Positions 8,394 to 18,386 of a DNA stretch of 35,531 nt are shown piece by piece. The position numbers were made by a program, and so were the translations under genes. The notes under the pieces were generated by a model, which was given only the letters and a program-made list of their open reading frames with translations, was not told the origin of the DNA and searched no databases. Source of the DNA: Lentzea waywayandensis (lineage in GTDB: Bacteria > Actinomycetota > Actinomycetes > Mycobacteriales > Pseudonocardiaceae). Numbering within the stretch: position 1 is the first letter of the stretch; each line of letters opens with the position of its first letter. Location of the stretch: positions 1-35,531 of the forward strand of contig NZ_FOYL01000029.1 in assembly GCF_900115955.1 (NCBI RefSeq). Reading direction: 5' to 3'.

Positions 8394-9108
8394 TAAAGTC
8401 AGTCCTCGCATGCCCTTATCGCACCGCGACTACCAGGGCTGCTGCCGACGAGCAGACCGCCGATACCCGTGATCCAGCTCAACCCCTTTACCACCGGCCG
8501 GACATTGCTCTCCTCATCGCTCGACCACGTGAGCAAACCGACCTGCGGCACGGCCCACACCACCCACAGCCGCACCACCAGCAGCCGCCAACCACCAACT
8601 ACGACCGGCCGCAACACTCCTGCACTTCACGACACAGCGCAGCCATCCTTTAAGGGCTAGTCGTGAATCAGGTGCCCGACGCTACGTCGAGGCGAAAATT
8701 CCAGGGCGCAGCGAATTCGTTCTCCTGCTCATCAAACACGTCTCCGTGAGTGCCGGCTCCAGCGTTGTAAGAACTTCGCGAGAGTTGCTTGGCCAATCCG
8801 TCTCACGGTGTCGGCCGGAGAAGGACCTCGCAGGGGAGGGGACTCTGTTGGCGGGAGTGACAGTGCTGTGGTGCGAGGTGCAGACACTGGCTGGAACTCA
8901 TCTTGCTATCTGAAACAGTTATGGCACTGCGGCATCAGGATGAACGAAACAAGTCGAGGTAACGTCCGGTTGGCGGCTTTCGATCGTCTGGTCAGTCCCC
9001 GATGAGGAGCGGGGCCGCAATTGCCCCGCGATCGGTGGGCACGGTGACCCCGATGTCGCGGGCAATGCTGCCATTCCTGCGCTTGGGTGTGCAGCTGGAG
9101 TGATTTCA
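8394..9108. other. Long intergenic region without a recognisable gene
   Basis: About 700 bases lie between the divergent zinc-ribbon gene and the secreted helix-hairpin-helix gene. I see no ORF with a family-like sequence, no IS end and no RNA gene. The short open frames, for example plus-strand 8808-9005, lack a ribosome site and protein-like composition. Both flanking genes read away from it, so promoters for both should lie here. The stretch just before 9100 carries the CTGGAG ribosome site of the downstream gene. Confidence 0.5.
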
Positions 9109-11502
9109 ATGAATCGAAGACGTGGATCTTTCTCTTCGCTGTTGCGGACTTTCCTTGCTGTGGTCGTGGTTGCGTCGAGCGTCGTGACCCCTTCGGCGGC
9201 CCAGGCGGAGCCGAGTCCCCAACAGCCCGCGACGTCGTCCGTCGACCTGCAAAACCCACAACAGGGCGTCGCGGACCCGGTCGCGGCGATGCGACCGCTG
9301 GTCAGAGACTGCAAGGTCGGGCAGATCGATGTGAACACCGCGGCCCCGCGCGAGATCGAACGCGCGCTGCATCTGGCGGGGCCGGTGGCCGCGGCCGTGG
9401 TGAGCGGCCGCCCTTGGCACCGGACGGTCGACCTGATCTCGGTTCCGGGCATCGGCCCGTCCAAGGAGACGTTGCTGGTGGAGCGGGCGTGCGCGACACC
9501 GACCGAGCTGCCGCCGCCCACGCCTCTGGCATGCGTGACGGGCGGCGACGCGGTGGACCTGCAGTCCGCGTCGCTGGAGCAGATCGCGTCGCGCACCGGC
9601 CTCGGCCGGCCTGCGATCGAACGGCTGATCGCCGCGCGTCCACTTCCGCAGAACCTGGAGCAGATCGTCGCTCCGCGAGTGCCCGGTGTGTCGCGACCCG
9701 CGGTAAAGCGGCTCGTGGACGACCGCGCCGTGTGCGTGACCCCAGCCCCTTTCCGCTTCGCCGGCACGAGTTGGCGCTGGGCATCCGGACGGCACGGCGC
9801 TGTGGTCTCCGCCGAGGACCCGAAGTACGCCCTCTTCGTGCCACCGGGGCGCGTGGCCGGGGACACCGGAGCATGGGCAACGGTGAAGCCCCTGCCGGGT
9901 GAGCTCGGTGTGTTGCCGAGCGCCGATTTCCACATCCACGGACCGTGGACTCCCGAAGTCGCGGTACGTGTGCCCGCGCCACCCCACTCCGAAGGCATCG
10001 ACGATGTCGTTGTGGCGCACGACCGCGGCGACGGGGACATGTCGGCTTCCTTCAACCAGGGCACCGCGGAGTCGATGACGCCGGAGGGACGCGTGGTGAC
10101 CGCGCCCGCGTCGTCCCTGAGTACCTTCACGACCTACCTTCCCGGCAGTTGCGGCGATCCGGGCCGCACCGGCCTCTTCGCCTGTTCCGATTCCGCCGCT
10201 CGCGATACCTCGGACCGCGCGCTGTCCGTGCAGTGGGCTACCGCCATGGCGCGCACGTTGGCGCTCGCGGCCACCAACTGCGATGTGCGGAACGTGCGGG
10301 CGCGGACGGCCGGGTTCACGACGAGCGGGCTTGGCTGCGTCGCGGACATGAACGGCGAGACAGGGGAGTGGACCTTCGAGAACAAGAGCAGCGTGCTGTT
10401 GTCGTCGGGCGTCGTGTTTCCGGCTGTCCCCAAGGGAGGCACGTTTGACGGCTCCGCCGTCCGCGGCGACATGGGCGTGCTCAGCAACTGGCTCGCGGAC
10501 AGCGCGATCGAGCAGGGTTTCTTGCCGCCGAACGGCAAACTGACCGTGCGCAAGGCGGTCGGCAGTGGCGACACCGTGCTGGACGCTGCTGCCGCGATCG
10601 GCTGGTCTTCCGGATGGGTGAGTGCTCAGCAGGTGGTCTCCGTCGTCGACGAGGCACTCGATCTTCTCCCGCTGGATGATCTCGACAGGGCCCGCAAGCT
10701 GTACGTGGCGTGTTCGGCGGAGCTGGGCCTGCTGGCCGGGGCCGACTTCGCCGGCGCACTCCTCGAGTGCCTTTCGGAACCGCTCGTCGACCTCCTCGAG
10801 CGGGCCGCGGAACGGTATGCGGGAGACGATCTGCGCAAGTCCAAGCTGGCGAGTGCTGCAAGGCTGGTCGCGAGGTTCCTGGGTAAGGCGTTCATCGCGG
10901 TCGACCTGGCTCTGTCCGCTGCTGGCGTTTGGCAGAGCCAGGGCCGGACGGTGCAGATGCGGACGTTGTCGCCGCCGCCTCCGCCGCCGACGACGGGACG
11001 TTTCGACGGTCCGTCCGGTGATCACACCTACATCGCCAGGATCAGCGACGGACGCACCTACCTCGTGGAAACGGTCAACGGTGGCCGACCGAGCAGGGCG
11101 ATCCACATAGGTACCAACGGCCTGTTCAACTGTCTCGCGATGAGCCGGTACGTGGTGGACGACGTCCAGCCTTCGCAGGAAGGCGACAGATTCGTGTTGA
11201 TCCTGCCCGGCGGTACGACGCCGGTGGTCGATCTGGAGCTGACGTGTGACCCGGCCGGTTCGGCTTGGTCGTACACCGGCGTGCGGCACAGCGGGAACGT
11301 GTCCGACAACGTCATCCTCAAAATGCCCGATTGGCTGGGCACCGGCTCCTGGTTCATCGACGGTGACGGCAAGATCTCGTCCATTGATGACGGTGGCACG
11401 TATCTGTGCCTGGCCCGTGCGCACCCGGTGATCTACAACGTGCCGTTCGACCGCATCAGCGCGTGGCCTGACGTCGCGGACCACCCAGCTGCATGTTCAT
11501 GA
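9109..11502 (+). CDS. Large secreted protein with two ComEA-like helix-hairpin-helix motifs
   Basis: The product is 797 residues. A signal peptide covers residues 1-33 (basic start, hydrophobic LLRTFLAVVVVASS, cleavage near AQA). Two repeats resemble the DNA-binding helix-hairpin-helix (HhH) domain of ComEA: about 72-127 (IDVNTAA ... LISVPGIGPSK) and 149-206 (VDLQSAS ... RVPGVSRP). The rest, around 580 residues, matches no family I recognise; it includes paired Cys, a proline run near residue 625 and a beta-rich C-terminus. ATG 9109 is chosen over GTG 9100 because CTGGAG lies 8 bases upstream. A strong hairpin follows the gene. Extracellular DNA or polymer binding is inferred from the HhH motifs alone. 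Confidence 0.7.
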   Translation: MNRRRGSFSSLLRTFLAVVVVASSVVTPSAAQAEPSPQQPATSSVDLQNPQQGVADPVAAMRPLVRDCKVGQIDVNTAAPREIERALHLAGPVAAAVVSGRPWHRTVDLISVPGIGPSKETLLVERACATPTELPPPTPLACVTGGDAVDLQSASLEQIASRTGLGRPAIERLIAARPLPQNLEQIVAPRVPGVSRPAVKRLVDDRAVCVTPAPFRFAGTSWRWASGRHGAVVSAEDPKYALFVPPGRVAGDTGAWATVKPLPGELGVLPSADFHIHGPWTPEVAVRVPAPPHSEGIDDVVVAHDRGDGDMSASFNQGTAESMTPEGRVVTAPASSLSTFTTYLPGSCGDPGRTGLFACSDSAARDTSDRALSVQWATAMARTLALAATNCDVRNVRARTAGFTTSGLGCVADMNGETGEWTFENKSSVLLSSGVVFPAVPKGGTFDGSAVRGDMGVLSNWLADSAIEQGFLPPNGKLTVRKAVGSGDTVLDAAAAIGWSSGWVSAQQVVSVVDEALDLLPLDDLDRARKLYVACSAELGLLAGADFAGALLECLSEPLVDLLERAAERYAGDDLRKSKLASAARLVARFLGKAFIAVDLALSAAGVWQSQGRTVQMRTLSPPPPPPTTGRFDGPSGDHTYIARISDGRTYLVETVNGGRPSRAIHIGTNGLFNCLAMSRYVVDDVQPSQEGDRFVLILPGGTTPVVDLELTCDPAGSAWSYTGVRHSGNVSDNVILKMPDWLGTGSWFIDGDGKISSIDDGGTYLCLARAHPVIYNVPFDRISAWPDVADHPAACS

Positions 11503-11543
11503 GCTGAGCTGAACGACCACCTGGAGCCGCTGAGGGGCTTACT

Positions 11544-11594
11544 GCTCAACGGGCTCGACCGGTATCGAGAGACAGCCGGTCGAGCCCGTTGAGC
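11544..11594 (+). terminator. Strong hairpin terminator after the secreted HhH gene
   Basis: A perfect 19-base inverted repeat (11544-11562 with 11576-11594, starting GCTCAACGGGCTCGACC) encloses a 13-base loop. It sits 42 bases past the stop codon. No T-run follows, as is usual for actinomycete terminators. It separates the transcript from the next secreted-protein gene, which therefore needs its own promoter. I see no gene between 11595 and 11777. Confidence 0.75.
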
Positions 11595-11777
11595 CGAACC
11601 TGTGGGCCGCTACACCGCAGCGTCGTCGAGGAACTGTGCTGGGCTGGCGCTTCCGCCATCTGCGGCGATAGCCGATGGTGCTGGTCCACCTGAGGGATTC
11701 CCGATCCGCCCCGTCACGTTGCCCGCCAAGCCCGCGATATGGCGGACACGGTTCGGGTACGAGAGAAGGCGATCGCG

Positions 11778-14700
11778 ATGCCGCGGTTCCATGTCGTTGT
11801 CAGCGCCGTGCTCTGCGTGATGGCGCTCGTCCTGGCCTCCGCGATGCCCTCGGCCGCAGCTTCGTCCGCCGTCGTTTCCGGCATCGTCACCTCCCAGAAC
11901 GGTGTCCCAGTACCGGACGTGTCGGTGACCGCTTTCGACCCCGGCACGACGTCCGTTCGAAGTGGTCCCGCGTTCACGGGACCCGATGGCCGGTTCACGC
12001 TTGCCACCGAGACCGGCGTCTTCGACTTCCGATTCGAGCCACCTGCGGACAGCGGACTCAACTCGGTTGTCCAACGCGACGTGCAGGTCCTCGGTGATCT
12101 CACGATCAACGTGCAGCTCGTAGCCGCGCCCACCACGCCCGAGACGCACAGGTTCAGCGGTGTGGTCACCACGCACGAGGGTCTCGCGGTGCAGAACCTC
12201 CGGGTCTCGCTGGGCGGCGTCATGTCGAACGCCAATGTGGGCGTGCCTGGCGGGTTCGGCGTCGACGTCCCGGTTGGCAGCTACCAGAACCTGTCCGCGA
12301 CCTCGGGTTTGTTCGCGCTGATGGTCTCCGGGGTACCGGCTTATCCCCACGGCGCGGTGATCTCGGCAGGACCGAACGCACCGACGTTCGACCTCACCAC
12401 ACAGGACGTCACGCGGAACCTCCGGATGCCGCCGACCACCACGCTCGACGTGACCGTGCTCGACACGACGGGCAACCCAGTCGGCGGAAAGCCGGTCGGC
12501 GCGACAGGGGCGTCCTCGCCAGGAACGAGCTTCGCTTTCGTAGTCGACGCCCCACCGGCGTACCGCCTCGACAGCACTGGATCCGAGGCGACCACGCAGG
12601 CGAATGGGCTCGCCCGGTTGCAGGCGTTCACCGGAGTCACCTATCCCGCCGGCAGCATCTGCGTCCGCGCCGTCCCCGGTTTCGTCGACACCTACTGCAA
12701 CACGTCAGTGGTCACCACGGACAACGGCCCTGTGTCGGTGACGCTGACCCAGCCCACGCCGCCGAGCCACACGTTCTCCGGAACCGTGCGCACCGCGACC
12801 GGTGCACCCGTCCCCAACATCGTCGTGTCGGCAGGCTCCGGGTCGGCCATCACGCCCGCCGACGGCCGGTTCGCAATCACCAGGTCACCGGCCGAGTACG
12901 GGCTCACCGTGCGAGGTGGCAGCCGCGGCACCGGTCCGCTGAAGGTGCCAGGGCTGCCCGAGTTCTTCACGTTCTCCGGCCCGTCCGACGCGATCGATCT
13001 GACGACCAGCGACCTGGTCGCCGATGTGAACCTGCCGCCGACCGTCACAGTCACCGTGCAGGTGACCGGCGCGACCGGCGCACCCGCGGCGAACATACCG
13101 ATCGACTTCACCGGCACACTGACAGACCACCCGCTGCTCGGACTGGGTCACCAGGCGGTGCAGTCCGGTGAAACGAGCAGTCTGAGGACGGACTCGACCG
13201 GTACCGTGCGCTTCACGGTGTTCCGCGGCACCGAACTGGCTGCCGGCAACGGCATCTGCGCGAGGTTTCCTGTGAGCCCGAGCCAGGTGTGCAACGGCCC
13301 CAAGATCACCGCAGCCGACGACACCAGCCTCACGCTCACCCAGCAACCGCCGACACCCACCTACACCTTCTCCGGCACCGTGCGTGACGCAGCCGGTGTC
13401 GCGGTACCCAACGCGAACGTGGTCTACGGCGCATCCGTGCAAACCAACAGCGGCGGATTCTTCAGCATCACGAAGGACCCCGGCACCTACTCGCTCAGCG
13501 TCAACGGCGGCGGCGCGATGGGCCCCCTCGGCGTTCCCGATCTGCCTGGCTTCTTCCGGTTCCAGCACCCCGAAATCCCGCTGACCGGGGACATGACCAA
13601 GGAGGTGCGCCTGCCTGCCACCACCAGCGCCACGGTGACCGTCAAGGACGTCCAGGGTGCCGGAATCCCTGGTGCGAGGATCACCATGCGCGGACGCTTC
13701 CCCGAGGGCTTCCCGCTCGTTCCCGGTGAACCGCTGACGTTCAGCGGTGAATCCACCGCCGAAGAGCAGACCAATGCCCAGGGCACCTTCTCCACCACCA
13801 CGTTCCGCGGCCTGACCTTCGCACCAGGTGAGATCTGTGTGACGCTCGCGACGTTCAACGAGTGCAACACCACTGCGGTCGACACCAACGCGGGTGCTCT
13901 CACCATCGTCTTCCAGCAACAGCCACCGGTACCCGCCATCGTCACCGGGTTGACCGCCATTAGTCCGACCAATACCGCGCCGGCGCTCTCGTGGCGCGCG
14001 GCGACGAACGCGACGCACTACGTCGTGAACCGCGACGGTGTTCTTCTAGGCACCACAACAGAAACGGCATTTACCGACAGCGCAGCGGCAGACGGCACCC
14101 ACGCGTACACGGTCTCCGCAGCGAACAGCGCTGGCACCGGGCCTGTCTCGGCCGCGACCACTGTCGTGCTCGACCGAGTCACACCGGTCGTCACCGGCAC
14201 GCCAGACCGACAGGCTGTCGTCGACTGGTACAACGCCCCCGTCACCATCACCTGGTTGAGCACGGACCCGATGCCTTCGTCAGGACCGCCTTCCATTCCC
14301 GCGGCGACCCTGGTGCAGTTGGAAGGCCGCGATCAACTTGTGTCCTCTCCAGAGTCGTGCGATCCGGCGGCGAACTGCGCCACCGGCGAACACCGCGTCT
14401 CGATCGACCGCACACCGCCGGCGGTGTCCACGCCGACGTGGAGCACGAACCCGGTAGCGATCAGCTCCGGATCGACGCTCACGGCTGCCGTCACCGACAC
14501 GCTGTCCGGAGTGGACAGAGGCGAGTACTTCCTTGGCGCCGATCCTGGCGTGGGCAACGCCATCCCGGTCCCGCACGCGGGCGGCGTTCTGACCACGGCA
14601 CTCGGTGCCACGCTGCCCGCCGGAGTGCACGACATCGGCGTGCGCGCCCGCGACGTGGCCGGCAACTGGAGCGCGGCGACCACGACCATGCTCGTTGTCG

Positions 14701-15194
14701 TCGACCCCACGGGTTCGGGTGTCACGGGCAAGAACAAGAAAGACCTGGTGCCCAGCCTCGCCGCGGGCGACGTCCTGCCCGGCCTGAGTCAGCAGAACCA
14801 GACCGACAGCGCCGACTACGGCTTCACCGTCGACTACCGCAACGGCGCCCTCGACCCCCGCAACGACTTCCACCTCACCTACGCGACAGGAGCGCGGTGC
14901 TCGACCCCCAATCCCGTCAACTGCCACCGCCTCACCGTGACTGCGAACTCCTTCGAGTGGCTCGTGATCGACCACGACAACGACTCCCGCGCCACCTTCA
15001 AGGGCGTCGCCTCAGTGACAGTCGACGGTGTCACCACCACGAACCTCTTCACGGTCGAAGCCATCGACGGTGACCGGCTCAGCCTGGCTGCAGAAGACCA
15101 CCTAGTCGTCACGATCTACGCGACCGGAGGCAACGCAATCCTGTACCGAGCGTCCGGTTCACTCGGCGACAAGAACTCCGTGCGCGTCCGCTGA
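11778..15194 (+). CDS. Very large secreted multi-domain beta-sandwich protein
   Basis: The product is 1138 residues, with a signal peptide at 1-28 (hydrophobic VVVSAVLCVMALVLASAM, cleavage near AAA). From about 30 to 700 there are four related modules, each opening like SGxVxxxxGxPVPNxxVS and closing with a GxFSIT/GRFTL strand. These resemble carboxypeptidase-regulatory-like beta-sandwiches. An FN3-like segment (TALSWRAATNATHYVV type, about 730-800) and Ig-like segments with DVAGNWS follow. The last 165 residues (from about DLVPSLAAGD) form a separate domain, perhaps of the post-COAP type. ATG 11778 has GAAGG 8 bases upstream, whereas ATG 11739 lacks one. No sortase motif or enzyme domain is seen. 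An adhesive or structural surface role is inferred. Confidence 0.75.
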   Translation: MPRFHVVVSAVLCVMALVLASAMPSAAASSAVVSGIVTSQNGVPVPDVSVTAFDPGTTSVRSGPAFTGPDGRFTLATETGVFDFRFEPPADSGLNSVVQRDVQVLGDLTINVQLVAAPTTPETHRFSGVVTTHEGLAVQNLRVSLGGVMSNANVGVPGGFGVDVPVGSYQNLSATSGLFALMVSGVPAYPHGAVISAGPNAPTFDLTTQDVTRNLRMPPTTTLDVTVLDTTGNPVGGKPVGATGASSPGTSFAFVVDAPPAYRLDSTGSEATTQANGLARLQAFTGVTYPAGSICVRAVPGFVDTYCNTSVVTTDNGPVSVTLTQPTPPSHTFSGTVRTATGAPVPNIVVSAGSGSAITPADGRFAITRSPAEYGLTVRGGSRGTGPLKVPGLPEFFTFSGPSDAIDLTTSDLVADVNLPPTVTVTVQVTGATGAPAANIPIDFTGTLTDHPLLGLGHQAVQSGETSSLRTDSTGTVRFTVFRGTELAAGNGICARFPVSPSQVCNGPKITAADDTSLTLTQQPPTPTYTFSGTVRDAAGVAVPNANVVYGASVQTNSGGFFSITKDPGTYSLSVNGGGAMGPLGVPDLPGFFRFQHPEIPLTGDMTKEVRLPATTSATVTVKDVQGAGIPGARITMRGRFPEGFPLVPGEPLTFSGESTAEEQTNAQGTFSTTTFRGLTFAPGEICVTLATFNECNTTAVDTNAGALTIVFQQQPPVPAIVTGLTAISPTNTAPALSWRAATNATHYVVNRDGVLLGTTTETAFTDSAAADGTHAYTVSAANSAGTGPVSAATTVVLDRVTPVVTGTPDRQAVVDWYNAPVTITWLSTDPMPSSGPPSIPAATLVQLEGRDQLVSSPESCDPAANCATGEHRVSIDRTPPAVSTPTWSTNPVAISSGSTLTAAVTDTLSGVDRGEYFLGADPGVGNAIPVPHAGGVLTTALGATLPAGVHDIGVRARDVAGNWSAATTTMLVVVDPTGSGVTGKNKKDLVPSLAAGDVLPGLSQQNQTDSADYGFTVDYRNGALDPRNDFHLTYATGARCSTPNPVNCHRLTVTANSFEWLVIDHDNDSRATFKGVASVTVDGVTTTNLFTVEAIDGDRLSLAAEDHLVVTIYATGGNAILYRASGSLGDKNSVRVR

Positions 15195-15516
15195 GGAGCG
15201 AGTGCCCGCCGTTCGCCGGACCCCGCATCTCGCCGATCAGCAGCGGGCAGCGCCCTGGAACACGTCGTTGACTCACGCGAGCCCGTTTCTCTCGGCGTCT
15301 GAAAGGACCGATCGAGCTCCGTCGAGTCGTTGCCGGAAGCGGGAGACCAGACGTGCCAACATGCGACGTCGAGCGCCGCAAGTCCGAGTGTGCCCACGGG
15401 TACGGCGCCAGATGAGTTCGGGGTCGTGGTCGGCGGTGAAGGTTCGGAGCCGGTCAGTGCGGTCTTGACGAGAGGCACGGTGTGCGGGTCGGGTCTACTG
15501 CCGAAGCTGGAAACGG

Positions 15517-15705
15517 GACGAGCATCACCTGACGTCTGTGCTGAACCGCTACGTGTCCTACTACAACCACCGACGGCCACGCAGAGCGCGGGATCACACT
15601 CCGCCGCTACCGGATCATCCCATCGCAGGGCCAGGTTGTAGATCCGTACGTCGTCGGCGAGTGCTCGGCGGCTTGATCAACGAGTACGAACCTGCAGCAG
15701 CCTGA
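15517..15705 (+). pseudogene. Integrase-core transposase, C-terminal fragment (TGTGGGG-type IS)
   Basis: Sixty-three codons ending TGA encode DEHHLTSVLNRYVSYYNHRR and finish RRVLGGLINEYEPAAA. This matches the transposase tail of the IS at 30196-31238 and the dispersed tails at 7001 and 31541. Unlike the other copies, the frame is continuous from the HLTSVLNRY helix to the natural end, so it shows how the intact protein terminates. Everything before the final helices, including all catalytic residues, is missing. Confidence 0.75.
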
Positions 15706-15746
15706 AGCACAGGTCAGACGGTTCGGCCGTGTTTCGGCACCCCACA
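15517..15746 (+). mobile_element. IS right-end remnant (copy 2 of a dispersed repeat)
   Basis: The element closes with CGGCACCCCACA ending at 15746, the same right terminal repeat as copies 1 and 3. The left boundary is where transposase similarity begins and is uncertain. The 320 bases before it (15195-15516) and the 98 after it hold no gene I can support. Confidence 0.65.
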
Positions 15747-15844
15747 AGCTGCGTGGCTGTCCGCTTCGCCGCGTGTTCTTTCGGCTGAGGACACCCGCTC
15801 GCTCTGCTCTGCGGCGAAGCTTTTAGCTATCGCCTAATTCTAGA

Positions 15845-18142
15845 CTAGTGTGTGAACAGTTGAATGAACTCCCTGATATCCGAATCTGTCGACGAAAACA
15901 GGCCCACCACAAGCTTGCCCGAGCGATTCTCTGTAACGCCAACCCAGTGTGCCAGTTCGAGTTGTTTCATCTTCATGAGGCAGTACTCGCGGAGCTGGGT
16001 CTCTACGTCCGGCACTCCGAGCCTTCTATCAAAGAACAAGGTGACGCCAAAACGCTCTTTAAAGGTCTGTGTCGCGTTCGTCCAGCCGTTCTCACTAATC
16101 TTCTGATTCACGACCTTAAGGTTGCGCTCCCACAAATCGAGACATTCATCATCACCGTTGATCAACGCAATTGCGGCAATTACCCAACCTGCCGGCCGCT
16201 CGACCTCAAGTCTGCGGATAAACCTAAGTAGACTCGGAGGGATAGGCTGCTCCGGCTTCGGTGTGACGACAGATCTATGGCCAGCTCGCCAGAAGTACCA
16301 CGAATCAATCTCCTCCGTGTAGGTCGTCAGGAAGATCCGGTCAGGAGGCTCGGGTGAATTAAAGGCCCAGTCGAAATACAGCCCTTCGGAAATGTAATTG
16401 CCGACCCAGTCGAGTTCGTCGTGCGCGGTGATTCGGCCGTCGCGTTCGAGTCGGTGGCGCCGCAGAAGGTAGTGGATAAGGGACGTTCCATCAAGAAGTT
16501 CAACCACAACTAGTAGATCCGTAAGAGAAAGCACCCACGGGATTGGACGGGTATCTGATATCAAGCCTATTTTGGCAAGCTCGCCCGTAAGGGTAGACCA
16601 TACCGTTACATCATCGAGGCAAACTATAGATTCGATCTGGATGGGCGCTTCCAAAGCTGCGGCCTGTGAATCCGAGAATCCTAGATCCGCATAGCTTGAT
16701 TCTTCCGAGGCCGTAGCCAGCAACTCGTGCTGGTGAGCGGCCGACTGAATTAGAGCGCCAATGTCACGACGCATTCTATCTATAGCCCCGCGTCGAGTTG
16801 GCGCACTTAGCCTTCCGGCCTTGCACTGAACTCGGATTGTAAAAGAGTCGGTGCCGACCAGGCCGTCTAGCTCACTGTTTGCCGTCGGTGACTGCCACTT
16901 TATTCCCTGCCACGACTGTGTGCCGGGAAGCGCCTTTGAAAGAAGTTCTACGGACTTGCTCTCTAGGTACTTTCCTCGAAACCGGAGATACTTCTCCCAG
17001 AGTTTTGGACTACTGTTTCTAATTAGGTCCTCAAGGCGAGGGCGCAATGTGTCGTGGATCGTGCCGATGACGGGAACGATATATCCTTCGTTGACTTGAA
17101 TAATAGGACTTTCCGTCAACGGGTGTGCACCACCAGGCAGAGCGTGATGGAGTTCATTGAACTCGGACGGCTCGCAGCTGAACGCGATGAGAAAAGCTTC
17201 GCAAGATTCGACGCTTATGCTGCAGTATTCTGAGAGATCTTCTGGCGTGTATGCGAATAGCTCGCACGGGTGCGCGAATAGCTCGGCAACGTAGCTGAAC
17301 CTCAAGTGGGCCTGCACTTTCGGCCACGACGCCTGAAGCAGCTCTGGGGAAGGTGAGAACCCCGGCGTAGTCTTTCCTCTTCTGGCTCGCTTTATCTTGC
17401 GTTCAATGTCGTCGTACTTCTTCTGTATTTCATCTTGACGCTGTTCGAGCCTAGAGTTAAGCAATGGTCCCATCGCTTGAGCAATGATGGCGACGTCAAT
17501 CGCGCTGAATCCTAGTATGGACTCTATTTCTCTGTTGAATGGATCAAAAACCTCCGTGAAGACTTTGATTACACATTCGGCATATCCTGAAGAGCGCACG
17601 GAAAGAGATTGGAGGCGCGCTCGATGGGCGTACTCCAGCTCGTTGGACTTGTCTGGATTGGCGCCCGCTTTGTCGAGCAATCCGATCGAAAGCAGAGCGT
17701 GCTCGTCATTAAATATCTCTCGCACGAGGGAGAGTGCTTCGTTTGTTAGCTCTAGCGATTCTTCCGGCTCAATATTATCTCGCCGCGGCCAGGCTGCGCC
17801 TAGCGCCTGCAGTGCAAGGTATTCAATATGGGCAGGTGAGCTGCTGCTATCTGATTCGCGGAATGTATTTGGGTCGAAGCTCAAGTATGTCATGCTTGCG
17901 CGTGACACGAGGGCTACCGAGTCGACTTCATTCAGTATTTGAAGAAGACGATCTCTGGCTTTGGTTTGGCGAGCTCTTAGCTCTGGCGCTCTATGCTTCA
18001 GGCTGGCAAGCATTTTCTCCTGAGCGGCCGATAGATCATCCTCACTCGGCGCTTCTTGGGGATTACCGTCTGTGGCTACTGGCGCGGGTACTGCATTCCG
18101 GTTTCGCCTGGCAGCGCGCTTCGTACGTCCTCTAGTAGCCAT
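15845..18142 (-). CDS. Large protein with a PD-(D/E)xK-type nuclease core
   Basis: The product is 765 residues from ATG 18142 (GTG 18157 adds five; neither has a clear ribosome site). The N-terminal 390 residues are helical and uncharacterised. A nuclease-like core follows: a helix with YLESKSVELL (Glu near 399), SELDGLVG with Asp near 426, then IRVQCKAG with Gln near 439 and Lys near 441. This is the E...D...(E/Q)xK arrangement of restriction-endonuclease-fold enzymes. About 300 further residues match nothing I recognise. Third codon positions are visibly A/T-richer than in all neighbours, suggesting recent transfer. It stands alone beside IS debris. DNA cleavage, possibly as a single-gene defence, is inferred. 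The 229 bases downstream of its start hold no supported gene. Confidence 0.65.
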   Translation of the reverse strand: MATRGRTKRAARRNRNAVPAPVATDGNPQEAPSEDDLSAAQEKMLASLKHRAPELRARQTKARDRLLQILNEVDSVALVSRASMTYLSFDPNTFRESDSSSSPAHIEYLALQALGAAWPRRDNIEPEESLELTNEALSLVREIFNDEHALLSIGLLDKAGANPDKSNELEYAHRARLQSLSVRSSGYAECVIKVFTEVFDPFNREIESILGFSAIDVAIIAQAMGPLLNSRLEQRQDEIQKKYDDIERKIKRARRGKTTPGFSPSPELLQASWPKVQAHLRFSYVAELFAHPCELFAYTPEDLSEYCSISVESCEAFLIAFSCEPSEFNELHHALPGGAHPLTESPIIQVNEGYIVPVIGTIHDTLRPRLEDLIRNSSPKLWEKYLRFRGKYLESKSVELLSKALPGTQSWQGIKWQSPTANSELDGLVGTDSFTIRVQCKAGRLSAPTRRGAIDRMRRDIGALIQSAAHQHELLATASEESSYADLGFSDSQAAALEAPIQIESIVCLDDVTVWSTLTGELAKIGLISDTRPIPWVLSLTDLLVVVELLDGTSLIHYLLRRHRLERDGRITAHDELDWVGNYISEGLYFDWAFNSPEPPDRIFLTTYTEEIDSWYFWRAGHRSVVTPKPEQPIPPSLLRFIRRLEVERPAGWVIAAIALINGDDECLDLWERNLKVVNQKISENGWTNATQTFKERFGVTLFFDRRLGVPDVETQLREYCLMKMKQLELAHWVGVTENRSGKLVVGLFSSTDSDIREFIQLFTH

Positions 18143-18386
18143 AGGACATTCAATCACGGCAGATGAGCTAACTGGCGGATCGCACGCGTGTGGCCTGCGT
18201 GTCGGCAGGGAAGATCAACGGAATGGACCCCACACTTGTGGACAAGCTCGCTCGCAGTGCAACTGACAGAACTTTGGAGGAGATCGTCCCGGAGGCGGCG
18301 GAGGTTGTAGGCTAGGCAGGATCGAGGGCACTGTGACGCTGCGCCAAGCCGACCCGCGAGCAACGCCAGAAGACAGACAGCGTCGG

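Noticed and set aside
9106..11484. A 792-codon minus-strand ORF opposite the secreted HhH gene
   Set aside because: It is Arg/His-rich with no domain, the typical antisense shadow in high-GC DNA. The plus frame has a signal peptide and HhH motifs.
18223..18315. A 30-codon plus-strand ORF (MDPTLVDKLARSATDRTLEE and on)
   Set aside because: It looks protein-like but is too short, lacks a ribosome site and has no recognisable relative. It is not a DUF397 partner of the split regulator.
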